From assembly GCA_040757055.1 (NCBI GenBank), contig JBFLXY010000006.1, positions 1-64,000 of the forward strand: a stretch of 64,000 nt of DNA, given 5' to 3'. The notes under the pieces are model-generated. The model saw only the letters and a list, made by a program, of their open reading frames with translations, was not told the DNA's origin and did no database searches. Below are positions 1 through 7,981 of the stretch, piece by piece (positions within the stretch are counted from its first letter, which is position 1; each line of letters begins with the position of its first letter). A program made the translations under genes and the position numbers. The stretch comes from JAJZRJ01 sp040757055. Lineage in GTDB: Bacteria > Desulfobacterota > Desulfobulbia > Desulfobulbales > Desulfurivibrionaceae.

Positions 1-114
1 AACAAGACCACCTTCTACTTGCACCTCAAGGAGTGTGAGTTTAGATTCAATTATCGCGACCAGGACATGTACCGGATGATCCTCAAAATCATCCAAAAAA
101 ATCCTCTGTTCTAG
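1..114 (+). CDS. IS1595-family (ISXO2-like) transposase, C-terminal end only
   Basis: The first 37 codons read in frame from base 1 to a TAG stop and encode the typical C-terminal tail of IS1595/ISXO2-like DDE transposases, with the signature HLKECEFRFN followed by a short basic helix ending in KNPLF. The rest of the gene lies outside the window. The stop is only 2 bp ahead of the first possible ATG of the next gene, so the right end of the insertion sequence must lie in or very close to that gene's start region. Family assignment is from remembered motif similarity; whether the element is complete cannot be judged here. Confidence 0.75.
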   Translation, partial: NKTTFYLHLKECEFRFNYRDQDMYRMILKIIQKNPLF

Positions 115-149
115 TCATGACCCAAAAACAAAAAAGGTACCTTGCCGGC

Positions 150-1157
150 ATGACGGAAAAAACCGAAAAAAAGGAACTGGCTATCCTGCGCCTCCTGCAG
201 AAGGCCAATGGCCCCCTGCCCGCCACCAAGCTGGTGGAGAACCTTCAGGCCATGGGCCACGAAGTCAGCGAGCGGACGGTGCGCCACTATCTGCTGGACC
301 TTGACCGGCGCGGTCTCACCCGGAATGTGGGCAAAAGAGGCCGGTTCATCACCGATCTGGGTCAGATGGAGCTTGGCACCGCCAGGGTATTCGACAAGGT
401 GGGCTTGCTCACCGCCAAGATCGATCAGCTCACCTACCGGATGAGCTTTGACCTCAGGAAAAAGAGCGGCACGGTCATCACCAACATCAGCTTCATTCCG
501 CGGGAGATCATCGGCCGCGTCGCCCCCTTGATCTGCAAGGTGTACGAAGCCGGATATTCCATGGGCCGGCTCATGGCCCTCTATGGCCCCGGCGAGCGGG
601 TGGAAGACATGGTCGTGCCGCGGAACATGGTCGGCCTGGGTACGGTCTGCTCCATTACGCTGAACGGCGTCCTCCTCTCCCACGGAATTCCCACCCATTC
701 CGCTTTCGGCGGTCTGCTGGAGCTGCGCGATCGCAAACCCTCCCGCTTTGTGGAGATCATCAAGTACGACGGCACCAGTCTCGACCCCCTGGAGGTCTTC
801 ATCCGCAGCGGCATGACCGACTATCTGGGGGCCATCGAAAGTGGCTCTGGCCGTATCGGTGTCGGCTTCCGGGAGATGCCGGCGGATAGCCGGGACGGGG
901 TGATTGCCCTGATCGGGGAGTTGGAAAAGGCGGGGTTGGGGGGGTTTCTCACCGTGGGGTGGCCGGGGCAGCCCCTCCTGGAAATTCCGGTGATCGAGGG
1001 TAGGGTGGGTGCGGTGGTGATCGGCGGACTCAACCCGGTGGCCGTTCTGGAGGAGACCGGCATCCGTATCCAGTCCAGGGCGCTGGCGGGCATGGTGGAC
1101 TACTCTCAGCTTTTTCCCTATCAGGAGATGGAGGAACGGCTGCGCCGCCTGGTCTGA
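150..1157 (+). CDS. nrpR: NrpR-family transcriptional regulator (winged helix + DUF128)
   Basis: A protein of about 335 residues. The N-terminal 70 residues form a winged-helix domain of the kind fused to DUF128 (ELAILRLLQ ... SERTVRHYLLDLDRRG), followed by a single DUF128/NrpR regulatory domain with glycine-rich stretches such as GAVVIGGLNP. In methanogens NrpR represses nitrogen-fixation and glutamine synthetase genes and is released by 2-oxoglutarate; bacterial homologues are less studied, and no target is visible here. An in-frame ATG at 117 exists, but it lies 2 bp after the transposase stop and probably inside the IS end, so ATG 150 was chosen; a weak AAGGT lies upstream of it. The insertion sequence may have replaced the native promoter. 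Confidence 0.8.
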   Translation: MTEKTEKKELAILRLLQKANGPLPATKLVENLQAMGHEVSERTVRHYLLDLDRRGLTRNVGKRGRFITDLGQMELGTARVFDKVGLLTAKIDQLTYRMSFDLRKKSGTVITNISFIPREIIGRVAPLICKVYEAGYSMGRLMALYGPGERVEDMVVPRNMVGLGTVCSITLNGVLLSHGIPTHSAFGGLLELRDRKPSRFVEIIKYDGTSLDPLEVFIRSGMTDYLGAIESGSGRIGVGFREMPADSRDGVIALIGELEKAGLGGFLTVGWPGQPLLEIPVIEGRVGAVVIGGLNPVAVLEETGIRIQSRALAGMVDYSQLFPYQEMEERLRRLV

Positions 1158-1160
1158 TTT

Positions 1161-1847
1161 TCAACCGGCCGGTTGCCAGCTGCCCCGGCGGTCTTCCTTG
1201 TGGAGGGCTGTGGTCAGCCGCTGCCGGAACTCGGCGCCGGCAATGGTGCGGGCGCCGAGCCGGATGAGGTGGGGGTTTTCCACCTGGCAGTCGATGAGGT
1301 GGAACTCCCAGGCCGCGAGGCGTTCCACCAGGGCGGCCAGGGCGATCTTCGAGCCATTGGCCACGGGGCTGCACATCGATTCGCCGAAGAAGATGCCGCC
1401 CAGAGCGACCCCGTAGAGCCCGCCCGCCAGTCTCCCTTCCTGCCAGCATTCCACCGAATGGGCATGGCCCAGCCGGTGCAATTCGCCGTACGCCCTCTGC
1501 ATCGCCGTGTCGATCCAGGTGCCGCTGCCATTGCCAAGGCGCAGTTCGGCGCATGTCTCCATCACTTCTGCAAAGGCAGTGTCACAGGTGACGGTGAACC
1601 TTCCCTGCCGCCGTAAACGTTCGGTGCGGCGGGAGAGGTGGAACTCGGCAGGGAAAAGCACGCAGCGCGGGTCCGGCGCCCACCAGAGGATCGGCTCGCC
1701 CGGCGAATACCAGGGGAAGATGCCGTTCTGATACGCGAGCAGCAGGCGGGGAACGGAAAGGTCGCCGCCCACGGCGAGCAGGCCGTCCTCGCGGGCCAGT
1801 TCCGGCGGCGGGAAGAGCAGGGCGTCGGTGAGTTGGAAGACGGGCAT
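1161..1847 (-). CDS. aat: Leucyl/phenylalanyl-tRNA-protein transferase
   Basis: A 228-residue protein matching Aat, which adds Leu or Phe from aminoacyl-tRNA to N-terminal Arg/Lys of proteins, marking them for ClpAP (N-end rule). Visible family signatures are FPWYSPGEPILWW near residue 45, the conserved HSVECW and GGLYGVALGGIFFGESMCS in the middle, and a SKIALAALVERL helix. The frame stays open upstream to 1958, but that part is low-complexity repeat DNA and not family sequence; the ATG giving MPVFQLTDAL is the normal Aat start. It lies downstream of the oxidoreductase gene on the same strand, separated by a 139-bp repeat-filled gap. Confidence 0.93.
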   Translation of the reverse strand: MPVFQLTDALLFPPPELAREDGLLAVGGDLSVPRLLLAYQNGIFPWYSPGEPILWWAPDPRCVLFPAEFHLSRRTERLRRQGRFTVTCDTAFAEVMETCAELRLGNGSGTWIDTAMQRAYGELHRLGHAHSVECWQEGRLAGGLYGVALGGIFFGESMCSPVANGSKIALAALVERLAAWEFHLIDCQVENPHLIRLGARTIAGAEFRQRLTTALHKEDRRGSWQPAG

Positions 1848-1859
1848 CTTGAGTGCCGG

Positions 1860-1986
1860 GCGCTGAGGATTGAGTGCTGAGTACTGAGTACTGAGTACTG
1901 AGTGCTGAGGATTGGGTGCTGAGGACCGAGGGTTACCCAAACATCCTCCGACGACCACTCACTCAGTCCTCAGCACTCAGTACTCG
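1860..1986. repeat. Heptad tandem repeat with inverted arm (TGAGTAC units)
   Basis: The gap between the oxidoreductase stop and the aat start is almost entirely made of 7-bp units TGAGTAC and variants (TGAGTGC, TGAGGAC), with three perfect copies in a row near 1878-1900. Further right an arm of the complementary type (CAGCACTCAGTACTC near 1972-1985) can fold back on it. Such ACTCAGTACT-type intergenic repeats recur in several environmental genomes. There is no coding potential, although one reading frame runs through it into aat. Confidence 0.7.
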
Positions 1987-3441
1987 TTACTTTTCGTGGC
2001 AAGCTGCCCCCTGATAGCGGAAGAGAAGGGCCAGCGCCTTTCTGGCCTTGGGAGAGAAAAGCTTTTGCCCGAGCATCTTGCCGGCCACCCGCTTGTTGAT
2101 CTCGCCCAGGGTGGGGTAGGGATGGATGGCGGCAGCCAGGGTGGCGAGCTTGACCCTGCCGTTCAGCGTGGCCACCCACTCGGCGAGCAATTCGCCGGCA
2201 TGGAGTCCGAAGATCTGCACCCCCAGGGGTTTGCCCTTTGGGTCAAGGAGGAGCTTGATGCGGCCGGTCTTTTCGCCCTCGGCCAGGCTCCGGTCGTTGG
2301 CAGCGAAATCCTCTGTCCAGACGGTGTAGTCGATGCCCGCGGCCTGGGCGCGCTTCTCGTTCATGCCGATGGAGGCCAGCTCCGGCTCGGTGTAGGTGCA
2401 CCAGGGCAGCCAGGTGTAATCGGCTTTCCTGGGCAGATGAAAGACGGCGTTGGTGATCACCACCGAGCCTTCGTAGCCCGCGGCATGGGTGAACTGGTGG
2501 CTGCCGAGCACGTCGCCTGCGGCAAAGATGTGCTTCTGGCTGGTGCGCAGCCGCTTGTCCACCGCGACCCCCTTGGCGTCAAGCGCCACGCCGAGCCGTT
2601 CCAGCCCCAAGCCCGTCACGTTTGCCGACCGGCCAAGCGCTAACAGCAGGGCGGCGGCCCGCAGGGCCTGTTCCCGTCCTTCTCCATCCTGAATCTGTAC
2701 TTCCCGTTCGCTGCCCAGATCGCGCACGCGGAGCACCCTGGCGTTGAGGTGGAAGGTGATGCCCTCCGCCATGAGGGAACTCATGGCCAGGCCGGCCAGA
2801 TCCTTGTCCTCCCTGCTCAGAATCTGTCCGCTCCGTTGGATTACCTCGACCTTGCTCCCCAGCCGGGCAAAGGCCTGGGCCATCTCAATGGCGATGGGGC
2901 CTGCTCCCAGCACAATGAGCGATGGGGGAAGCTGGTCAAGGGAGAAGATTTCTCTGTTGGTCAGGAACGGCGTTGCAGCCAGGCCCGCCACCGGCGGCAC
3001 CAGGGGTGAGGAGCCGGTGGCGATCACCCATTTTGCCGCGGTGTGCCGCTTGCCGCCAACAGCAACGGTGTGCGGATCGGTGAACTCGGCGGGCCCGAAA
3101 ACCACTTGGGCGCCAAGACTGCAGAAGCGCTCGACGGAATCATGCTGCTGGATGGTATCGATCACCGATCGGATGCGGGCGGCAACAGCACGGAAATCCA
3201 CCGGCGGCAGCGCGACTTCGGGCAAGCCGTAGCGCGATGCATGGCGCATGGCGTGATAGACCGCGGCGGTGCGGATCAACGTCTTGCTCGGCACGCAGCC
3301 GTAATGGAGGCAGTCGCCTCCCAGCGTTGGCTCCTTTTCAATGAGCAGGGTCCTGGCGCCCAGTTGGGCGGCGCCCGCGGTGACGGTGAGGCCGGCGGCG
3401 CCGCCGCCGATCACGCCGAGGTCGAAGTCAAACCGTGCCAT
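1987..3441 (-). CDS. FAD-dependent pyridine nucleotide-disulfide oxidoreductase (dihydrolipoamide dehydrogenase/mercuric reductase-like)
   Basis: A 484-residue class I flavoprotein disulfide reductase. It has an N-terminal FAD Rossmann motif (GVIGGGAAGLT, about residues 9-19), the redox-active disulfide GGDCLHYGCVPSK (about 41-53), an NAD(P) Rossmann motif (VLGAGPIAIEMAQ), a second FAD motif (IFAAGDV) and a C-terminal dimer domain with the active-site His-Pro in AAIHPYPTLGE. That C-terminal motif differs from the HAHPTLSE of true lipoamide dehydrogenases, and no lipoyl-enzyme genes are nearby, so the substrate is unknown. It lacks the mercury-binding C-terminal cysteine pair of MerA. A strong AAGGGGGGAAG site precedes the ATG. 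Confidence 0.85.
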   Translation of the reverse strand: MARFDFDLGVIGGGAAGLTVTAGAAQLGARTLLIEKEPTLGGDCLHYGCVPSKTLIRTAAVYHAMRHASRYGLPEVALPPVDFRAVAARIRSVIDTIQQHDSVERFCSLGAQVVFGPAEFTDPHTVAVGGKRHTAAKWVIATGSSPLVPPVAGLAATPFLTNREIFSLDQLPPSLIVLGAGPIAIEMAQAFARLGSKVEVIQRSGQILSREDKDLAGLAMSSLMAEGITFHLNARVLRVRDLGSEREVQIQDGEGREQALRAAALLLALGRSANVTGLGLERLGVALDAKGVAVDKRLRTSQKHIFAAGDVLGSHQFTHAAGYEGSVVITNAVFHLPRKADYTWLPWCTYTEPELASIGMNEKRAQAAGIDYTVWTEDFAANDRSLAEGEKTGRIKLLLDPKGKPLGVQIFGLHAGELLAEWVATLNGRVKLATLAAAIHPYPTLGEINKRVAGKMLGQKLFSPKARKALALLFRYQGAACHEK

Positions 3442-3641
3442 GTCGCTTCCCCCCTTGAGATACCGGTGAATCTCTGTCCATCCTTGGCGATTCTACCATG
3501 TCTTGCGGCGAAGGCGCGCAATTTGTCGCCTGCGGCGGCGTGATCGCCCCCTGTCCTTGCCTCTCGGGCGTTTCTGTGGGAAAATAGAAATGTGGTCCGG
3601 CCGGATCGTCCAACCCTGTGCGAAAGAGCGGAGATCGTTCC

Positions 3642-4409
3642 ATGCCCATCCCCAAGACCCTCGACGAGATTCTGACCTCCGAGGTGCGGCAGGATATCGC
3701 CGGCCGCTATTTCGGCTTCCGCAGGCTCATCGAGGAGGACAAACTCGATCTGGCCCAGAAGATCCGGGAGTACTCCTTCATCCTCCAGAAACGCATCAGC
3801 TTCGATCTTATCCGCATCTACCTCCTTCTGGGCAGCGATGCGCGCATCAGTGAGTTTCTGGCCCTGGCCGGCATCAGTGAAAAGCTGTTCTATGACCCTT
3901 ATCTCATCGAGTCGGCCACCATCAGGGCGCGGGTCTTTGAATGCCAGCGGTTCCGGGGATTCACCCGGGCCGGCCGTTTTCAGAATTTCCTCATCGACTG
4001 CTACGAAAAGCTGGTGTTCCATGTTGCCCGCTACCGCGAGAAGATTGCCGAGCTGGAGGCGGAGCAGGGAGCGATTGCCGAGGAGATCCGGCTTTTTTAC
4101 CAGCAGAACGACCTCAATGCCATTCTGGGTTTTCTGAAGCATCTGGGGGACGAGCAGGCGACCGGCGCCATGCAGGGCGGCATGGAGGTCGGCCTGGGCG
4201 AAGGGCTTGCCGAAAAGCTCAAGATCGAGGTGCCGCTGCCCATTGAACAGGTGCTGCCGGTGATTGCGCCGCCTGCGCCGCTCGACGCCATCCGTCCCGC
4301 CCTGAAGCGTTTGGCCAGGGAGGCGTACCGGCAGCAGCGGCCGGAGATCATCGCCCTGTTCGACCACAATTCCACCCCCTGCCCCGGCCGGGACAACCGC
4401 ATCGATTGA
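3642..4409 (+). CDS. Conserved hypothetical protein, mostly alpha-helical
   Basis: A 255-residue soluble protein that I do not recognise. It has no signal peptide or membrane segment. A charged, helix-rich region of about 190 residues includes a coiled-coil-like stretch around REKIAELEAEQGAIAEEIRLFYQQN, followed by a proline-containing linker (VIAPPAPLDA) and a basic C-terminal helix. ATG 3642 was preferred over GTG 3618 because GCGGAG sits 8 nt upstream. The stop is one base before the DUF504 gene, so the two are probably translationally coupled. No functional statement is justified beyond that coupling. Confidence 0.75.
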   Translation: MPIPKTLDEILTSEVRQDIAGRYFGFRRLIEEDKLDLAQKIREYSFILQKRISFDLIRIYLLLGSDARISEFLALAGISEKLFYDPYLIESATIRARVFECQRFRGFTRAGRFQNFLIDCYEKLVFHVARYREKIAELEAEQGAIAEEIRLFYQQNDLNAILGFLKHLGDEQATGAMQGGMEVGLGEGLAEKLKIEVPLPIEQVLPVIAPPAPLDAIRPALKRLAREAYRQQRPEIIALFDHNSTPCPGRDNRID

Positions 4410-4410
4410 G

Positions 4411-4677
4411 GTGGCCGTCGTGCTGCCGATCCGCAACCTCCTGAGCCGTATCCGCTGGGACCGGGAGTTTGGGCAGGCCTGTTTTGAAGTCGGCTACGAG
4501 GATCGCCTTGCCGGAGGAGTCGTCCGGGTGGCTTTTTCCGAGTTGGTGATCGAGCCGGAGGAACGGGAGAGTTTCGGGGTTCTGGACCAGGAGGGGGTCT
4601 TCCAGCGCATTCCCTATCATCGGGTCCGCGAGGTTTACCGGGACGGCGTCTGCATCTGGCAGCGGCCGGCGCGGTGA
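4411..4677 (+). CDS. DUF504 / MJ1316-type RNA end-recognition domain protein
   Basis: An 88-residue single-domain protein with the pattern of the UPF0248/DUF504 family: an N-terminal PIRNLLSRIRWD, a central EVGYEDR ... VRVAFSELV, and a C-terminal IPYHRVREVYRDG ending near IWQR. The family (MJ1316) is described as an RNA cyclic-phosphate end recognition domain and is often fused to or adjacent to RNA repair enzymes, but none is seen here. The start is a GTG one base after the preceding stop; a second in-frame GTG three codons later is equally possible. Confidence 0.8.
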   Translation: MAVVLPIRNLLSRIRWDREFGQACFEVGYEDRLAGGVVRVAFSELVIEPEERESFGVLDQEGVFQRIPYHRVREVYRDGVCIWQRPAR

Positions 4678-4689
4678 GGAGCCCTGCGG

Positions 4690-5496
4690 TCAACTTTTCC
4701 TGGTTTTTCTGGTCGCCGGCACCAGCGGCCTGACGTAGCCGGTGCCGCCCAGTTGCCGCATCTGCTGCTGGATGTGCCAGGCGCGGTCCTGGATGTAGCC
4801 CGAAGGGTGGATGGCGTTGGAACGCAGGGGGCTTGGCAGGATGGCGGCGAGGATGGCCGCCTCGGCGGGGTTCAGCCGGGTGGCTGCTTTGTGGAAATAG
4901 GCGCGGCTGGCGGCCTCGATGCCGAAAACGCCGGGGCCGAATTCGGCGATGTTGAGGTAGACTTCCATGATCCGCCGTTTGGACCAGAAGGATTCGAGCA
5001 GCAGGGTGAAATAGGCCTCAAAGCCCTTGCGGACAAAGCTTCTGCCCGGCCAGAGGAAGAGATTTTTGGCCACCTGCTGACTGATGGTGCTGGCACCCCG
5101 TTGCCGTTTGTGGTGCTGGTTGTACTCCCACGCTCTGGAGATGGCGTTGAAGTCGAAGCCCTCATGGTCGAGGAATTTCTGGTCCTCGGCCGCCACCACG
5201 GCCAGGGCCGCATGGGGCGACATCCGCTCGATCCCGACCCACCGGTAGCGCAACTGGAATTTTTTGTCCTTGCCCTCCTGCCAGAGCGAGGCGATCTGGC
5301 GCTGCACCATGAGCGAGCTGAAAGGTACCGGCACCCAGCGGAAAAGCACGGTCAGGGCGATGCTGCCGGCAAAGAAGAGAAAGATTGCCTTGAGCAGAAA
5401 GGTGCGCAGAGTCCGGAACCGGAAAGAAACGCGGGCCTGGCGGATGGAGAGAGCTGGCGGGACGAGAACGCCCGAGGCGTTGTCAGGGACATGCAT
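4690..5496 (-). CDS. mtgA: Monofunctional biosynthetic peptidoglycan glycosyltransferase MtgA
   Basis: A 268-residue GT51 enzyme that polymerises lipid II into glycan strands. One membrane segment lies near the N-terminus (LKAIFLFFAGSIALTVLF). GT51 motifs follow in order: the catalytic-glutamate motif EDQKFLDHEGFD, RGASTISQQVAKNLFL, RKGFEAYFTLLLE and EVYLNIAEFGPGVFG. No transpeptidase domain is present. The frame is open up to 5658, but the extra residues look non-coding; ATG 5496 gives a normal length, though no convincing Shine-Dalgarno is seen, so the start is uncertain. It is convergent with the DUF504 gene. Confidence 0.92.
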   Translation of the reverse strand: MHVPDNASGVLVPPALSIRQARVSFRFRTLRTFLLKAIFLFFAGSIALTVLFRWVPVPFSSLMVQRQIASLWQEGKDKKFQLRYRWVGIERMSPHAALAVVAAEDQKFLDHEGFDFNAISRAWEYNQHHKRQRGASTISQQVAKNLFLWPGRSFVRKGFEAYFTLLLESFWSKRRIMEVYLNIAEFGPGVFGIEAASRAYFHKAATRLNPAEAAILAAILPSPLRSNAIHPSGYIQDRAWHIQQQMRQLGGTGYVRPLVPATRKTRKS

Positions 5497-5722
5497 GGGT
5501 GACTGACAGGCCCGATGGTCCGGGATTTCTGCCTCCAGGTGGTGACTGCCGTCTCGAATCCGAACGATTCGAAAGCGAAGGCAGGTGTATAGCCGATTTT
5601 TTCGGCAACCGCAAGCGGAATGGCGTTTTTCCCGTGACTGCCATGACTTATGGAGCAACGATGCTTATTGTCTGTTCACAACGGAAAGGAGTTTGTTTCT
5701 TCCCACCGCATGGAGGTGTGTC

Positions 5723-6775
5723 ATGAAAAGTGTGCTGGTGATGAGCTTTCTGGTTTCGCTTTTGGCGCTGGCAGCCTTTGCCGGCGAGAGCGTCGCGGCG
5801 GAGCGGCCGCTTAAAAAGGCCACCTTTGCCGGCGGCTGCTTCTGGTGCATGGAGCCGCCCTTTGAGAAGCTGGACGGCGTGGTTGCTGTGGTCTCCGGCT
5901 ACATGGGCGGCACCACCGCCAGCCCCACCTACGAAAATTATGCGGCCGGCGGCCATATCGAGGTGATCGAGGTGACCTACGACCCGGCCAGGGTCGGTTA
6001 CCAGCAGTTGCTCGATACCTTCTGGCGCCAGATCGACCCCACTGATGCCGGCGGCCAGTTCGTCGACCGTGGTCACGCCTATACCTCGGCCATCTTTTTT
6101 CACGATGAGGAGCAGCGGCGTCTGGCCGAGGCATCGAAAAAGGCATTGGCTGCCGGCGGGGTCTTCAAAAAGCCCATTGTCACGCCGGTGTTGCCGGCGG
6201 TCATCTTCCACCCGGCTGAGGAATACCATCAGGATTACGCCAGGAAGAACCCCCTCCGGTACAAGTGGTACCGCAGCGGCTCCGGCCGGGATCGTTTCCT
6301 GGAAGCGGCCTGGGGCAAGGAGCGCGGCAAGGGGGCGGCGGTGAAACCTGACCGCAGCGAATTGAGAAAGCGCCTTACGCCGCTGCAGTACAAGGTGACC
6401 CAGGAGGACGGCACCGAGCCGCCCTTTGACAACGCTTACTGGAACACCAAGCAGGCCGGGATTTACGTGGATGTGGTTTCCGGCGAGCCGCTCTTCAGTT
6501 CGCTCGATAAATACGATTCCGGCACCGGCTGGCCCAGCTTCACCCGGCCACTGGTGGCTGCCAACATTGTGGAGAAGGAAGATCGCTCCTGGTTTGCCAC
6601 CCGCACCGAGGTGAGGAGCCGGGGCGGCGATTCCCACCTGGGTCACGTCTTTCCCGACGGCCCCAGGCCCACCGGCTTGCGTTACTGCATCAATTCGGCG
6701 GCCCTGCGCTTTGTTCCGGTGGAGGAGCTGGAAAAAGAAGGGTATGGCGAGTTTCTCAAGTTGTTCCGGAAGTAA
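5723..6775 (+). CDS. msrAB: Exported bifunctional peptide methionine sulfoxide reductase MsrA/MsrB
   Basis: A 350-residue fusion. An N-terminal signal peptide (about residues 1-26, VSLLALAAFA core) is followed by MsrA with the catalytic GCFWC (Cys39) and then MsrB with SGTGWPSF, GGDSHLGHVFPDGP and the catalytic Cys in RYCINS (about Cys322). MsrA reduces the S and MsrB the R epimer of methionine sulfoxide. The zinc CxxC pairs of many MsrB proteins are absent. The signal peptide implies repair of periplasmic or surface proteins. Start ATG 5723 has GGAGGTG upstream. A strong terminator follows. Confidence 0.95.
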   Translation: MKSVLVMSFLVSLLALAAFAGESVAAERPLKKATFAGGCFWCMEPPFEKLDGVVAVVSGYMGGTTASPTYENYAAGGHIEVIEVTYDPARVGYQQLLDTFWRQIDPTDAGGQFVDRGHAYTSAIFFHDEEQRRLAEASKKALAAGGVFKKPIVTPVLPAVIFHPAEEYHQDYARKNPLRYKWYRSGSGRDRFLEAAWGKERGKGAAVKPDRSELRKRLTPLQYKVTQEDGTEPPFDNAYWNTKQAGIYVDVVSGEPLFSSLDKYDSGTGWPSFTRPLVAANIVEKEDRSWFATRTEVRSRGGDSHLGHVFPDGPRPTGLRYCINSAALRFVPVEELEKEGYGEFLKLFRK

Positions 6776-6800
6776 CGGCGGGGTGGAGCGTTGATGGTGT

Positions 6801-6830
6801 AAAAAGGCCGCGATTTCGCGGCCTTTTTTG
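6801..6830. terminator. Bidirectional rho-independent terminator after msrAB
   Basis: A-run, AAGGCCGCGA stem, short TTTC-type loop, complementary TCGCGGCCTT stem and a T-run. It lies between the converging msrAB and cytochrome genes, with A and T tracts on both sides allowing use in both directions. Confidence 0.9.
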
Positions 6831-6865
6831 TTTTTTGCACCCCCGGACCGGGGGTGGGGTCAGCG

Positions 6866-7267
6866 TCAGCAACTGTCGTTGAGGTCCTGGGAGTTCTTGG
6901 CCCAGCGGTAGAGATAATCGTTGAGCCGCATCTGCTCTTCCATGGTCATCGGGCCCCAGGAGTTGTTCCGGGCGCAAGAGGGGTATTTCTCGGCAAAGAC
7001 CCGGTTCCAGGCCCGGGAGGTCTTGGATTCCGCCCAGAGAAAGGGCGCGCCCTTGTCGTTGCCGCGGCTGTGGCAGCTTTTGCAGCGCTCCTGAAAAAGT
7101 TTGCCGCCCTGGCCCCACGGCCGGCTCTCCCACTCCAGGGGGCCGTCGTCGAGAGTCCGGCAGGTCTGGGTGGTTTCGTCGAAGCGGCTTTTGGGCGCGG
7201 CGTGGAGTTCGACGACGACACCTGCGGAGAGGAGTAATGCGGCACCGAGGACAAGGGTCTTGTGCAT
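6866..7267 (-). CDS. Periplasmic monoheme cytochrome c-like protein
   Basis: A 133-residue protein with a signal peptide (VLGAALLLSAGVVV, about residues 6-20) and one heme-c motif CKSCH (residues 62-66). It also contains further cysteines near residue 36, at PSCARNN and at the C-terminus, and the motif WGPMTMEEQMRLNDYLYRWA. Start ATG 7267 was chosen because GGAGGT lies upstream; the longer frame to 7318 adds non-signal-like residues. It probably acts as a small periplasmic electron carrier; the partner is unknown. It is divergent from the TetR gene, with the shared upstream region holding a clear promoter. Confidence 0.8.
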   Translation of the reverse strand: MHKTLVLGAALLLSAGVVVELHAAPKSRFDETTQTCRTLDDGPLEWESRPWGQGGKLFQERCKSCHSRGNDKGAPFLWAESKTSRAWNRVFAEKYPSCARNNSWGPMTMEEQMRLNDYLYRWAKNSQDLNDSC

Positions 7268-7299
7268 GGGAACCTCCAGCTCAATAAGAAAGATTTGAT

Positions 7300-7328
7300 T
7301 TGTAACGACCAGTTTCATTCATTATAAT
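7300..7328 (+). promoter_or_regulatory. Sigma70-type promoter for the TetR-family gene
   Basis: TTGTAA at 7300-7305, a 17-bp spacer and a perfect TATAAT at 7323-7328, about 50 bp upstream of the regulator start. The -10 is centred on the palindrome ATTATAAT, which may matter for autoregulation. Confidence 0.65.
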
Positions 7329-7381
7329 CTGCGCACAAATAGTCAATAGTTTTTTGTTCTGAGCGATACAGAAAGGAGGGA

Positions 7382-7969
7382 TTGGTGGCCCGGAGCAAAC
7401 AGTTCGATGAACAGCAGGCCCTGGTGGCGGCGATGCGGCTTTTTTGGGCCAAGGGCTATGGCGCGGCCTCCATTCAGGATCTGGAGGCTGTCACCGGTCT
7501 GACCCGCACCAGTTTGTACAACGCCTATGGCAATAAAAACAGCCTCTTCAAGAAGGCACTCGGCTTGTATATCGCTCTTGTGCAGGAGAAATTCCAGCAA
7601 ATCGTCATGGAGGCACCTACGGCTCGGGAGGCAATCCGCGGCCTGCTCGAAGCGGTGATCGATCTTCATTTCAGCAAGGATTCGCCGGGGGGGTGCCTGG
7701 TGGTGCTCTCGGTCATGGAATCAAACCAGCACGATGCCGAGACCATGGCGATGGCTGAGGCGATGTTTCAGGCCGAACAGCGGATTTTGGTGGAAATTCT
7801 GGAGAAAGGAAGGGAGCGGGGGGAGTTGGATGCAGCTTTGCCGGTGGCGGCAACGGCGACCGCGTTGGCGGCGGCAGCGTCGGGGATGGTGGTGCTGGCC
7901 AAGGCCCGGATACCGGCGGCGCGGTTGAGTGAAATGGTTCAGGCAACGCTGCGGTTGCTCGATCGCTAA
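7382..7969 (+). CDS. TetR/AcrR-family transcriptional regulator
   Basis: A 195-residue regulator. The N-terminal helix-turn-helix is typical: ALVAAMRLFWAKGYGAASIQDLEAVTGLTRTSLYNAYGNK in outline, with the recognition helix around TRTSLYNAYG, then a C-terminal ligand domain ending in a helical region. GCLVVLSV and the arrangement resemble the TetR_C_6 class. The start is TTG 7382 or GTG 7385, with AGGAGGG immediately upstream. It sits between two cytochrome-containing units and could control either; the effector is unknown. Confidence 0.88.
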   Translation: MVARSKQFDEQQALVAAMRLFWAKGYGAASIQDLEAVTGLTRTSLYNAYGNKNSLFKKALGLYIALVQEKFQQIVMEAPTAREAIRGLLEAVIDLHFSKDSPGGCLVVLSVMESNQHDAETMAMAEAMFQAEQRILVEILEKGRERGELDAALPVAATATALAAAASGMVVLAKARIPAARLSEMVQATLRLLDR

Positions 7970-7981
7970 CCCGCGCGTCGG

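Noticed and set aside
1860..1986. CRISPR-like array
   Set aside because: The units are 7 bp with no unique spacers and no cas genes are present.
7321..7346. Leftward promoter (TATAAT with TTGACT) for the cytochrome gene
   Set aside because: The spacer is only 14 bp, too short for a sigma70 promoter.
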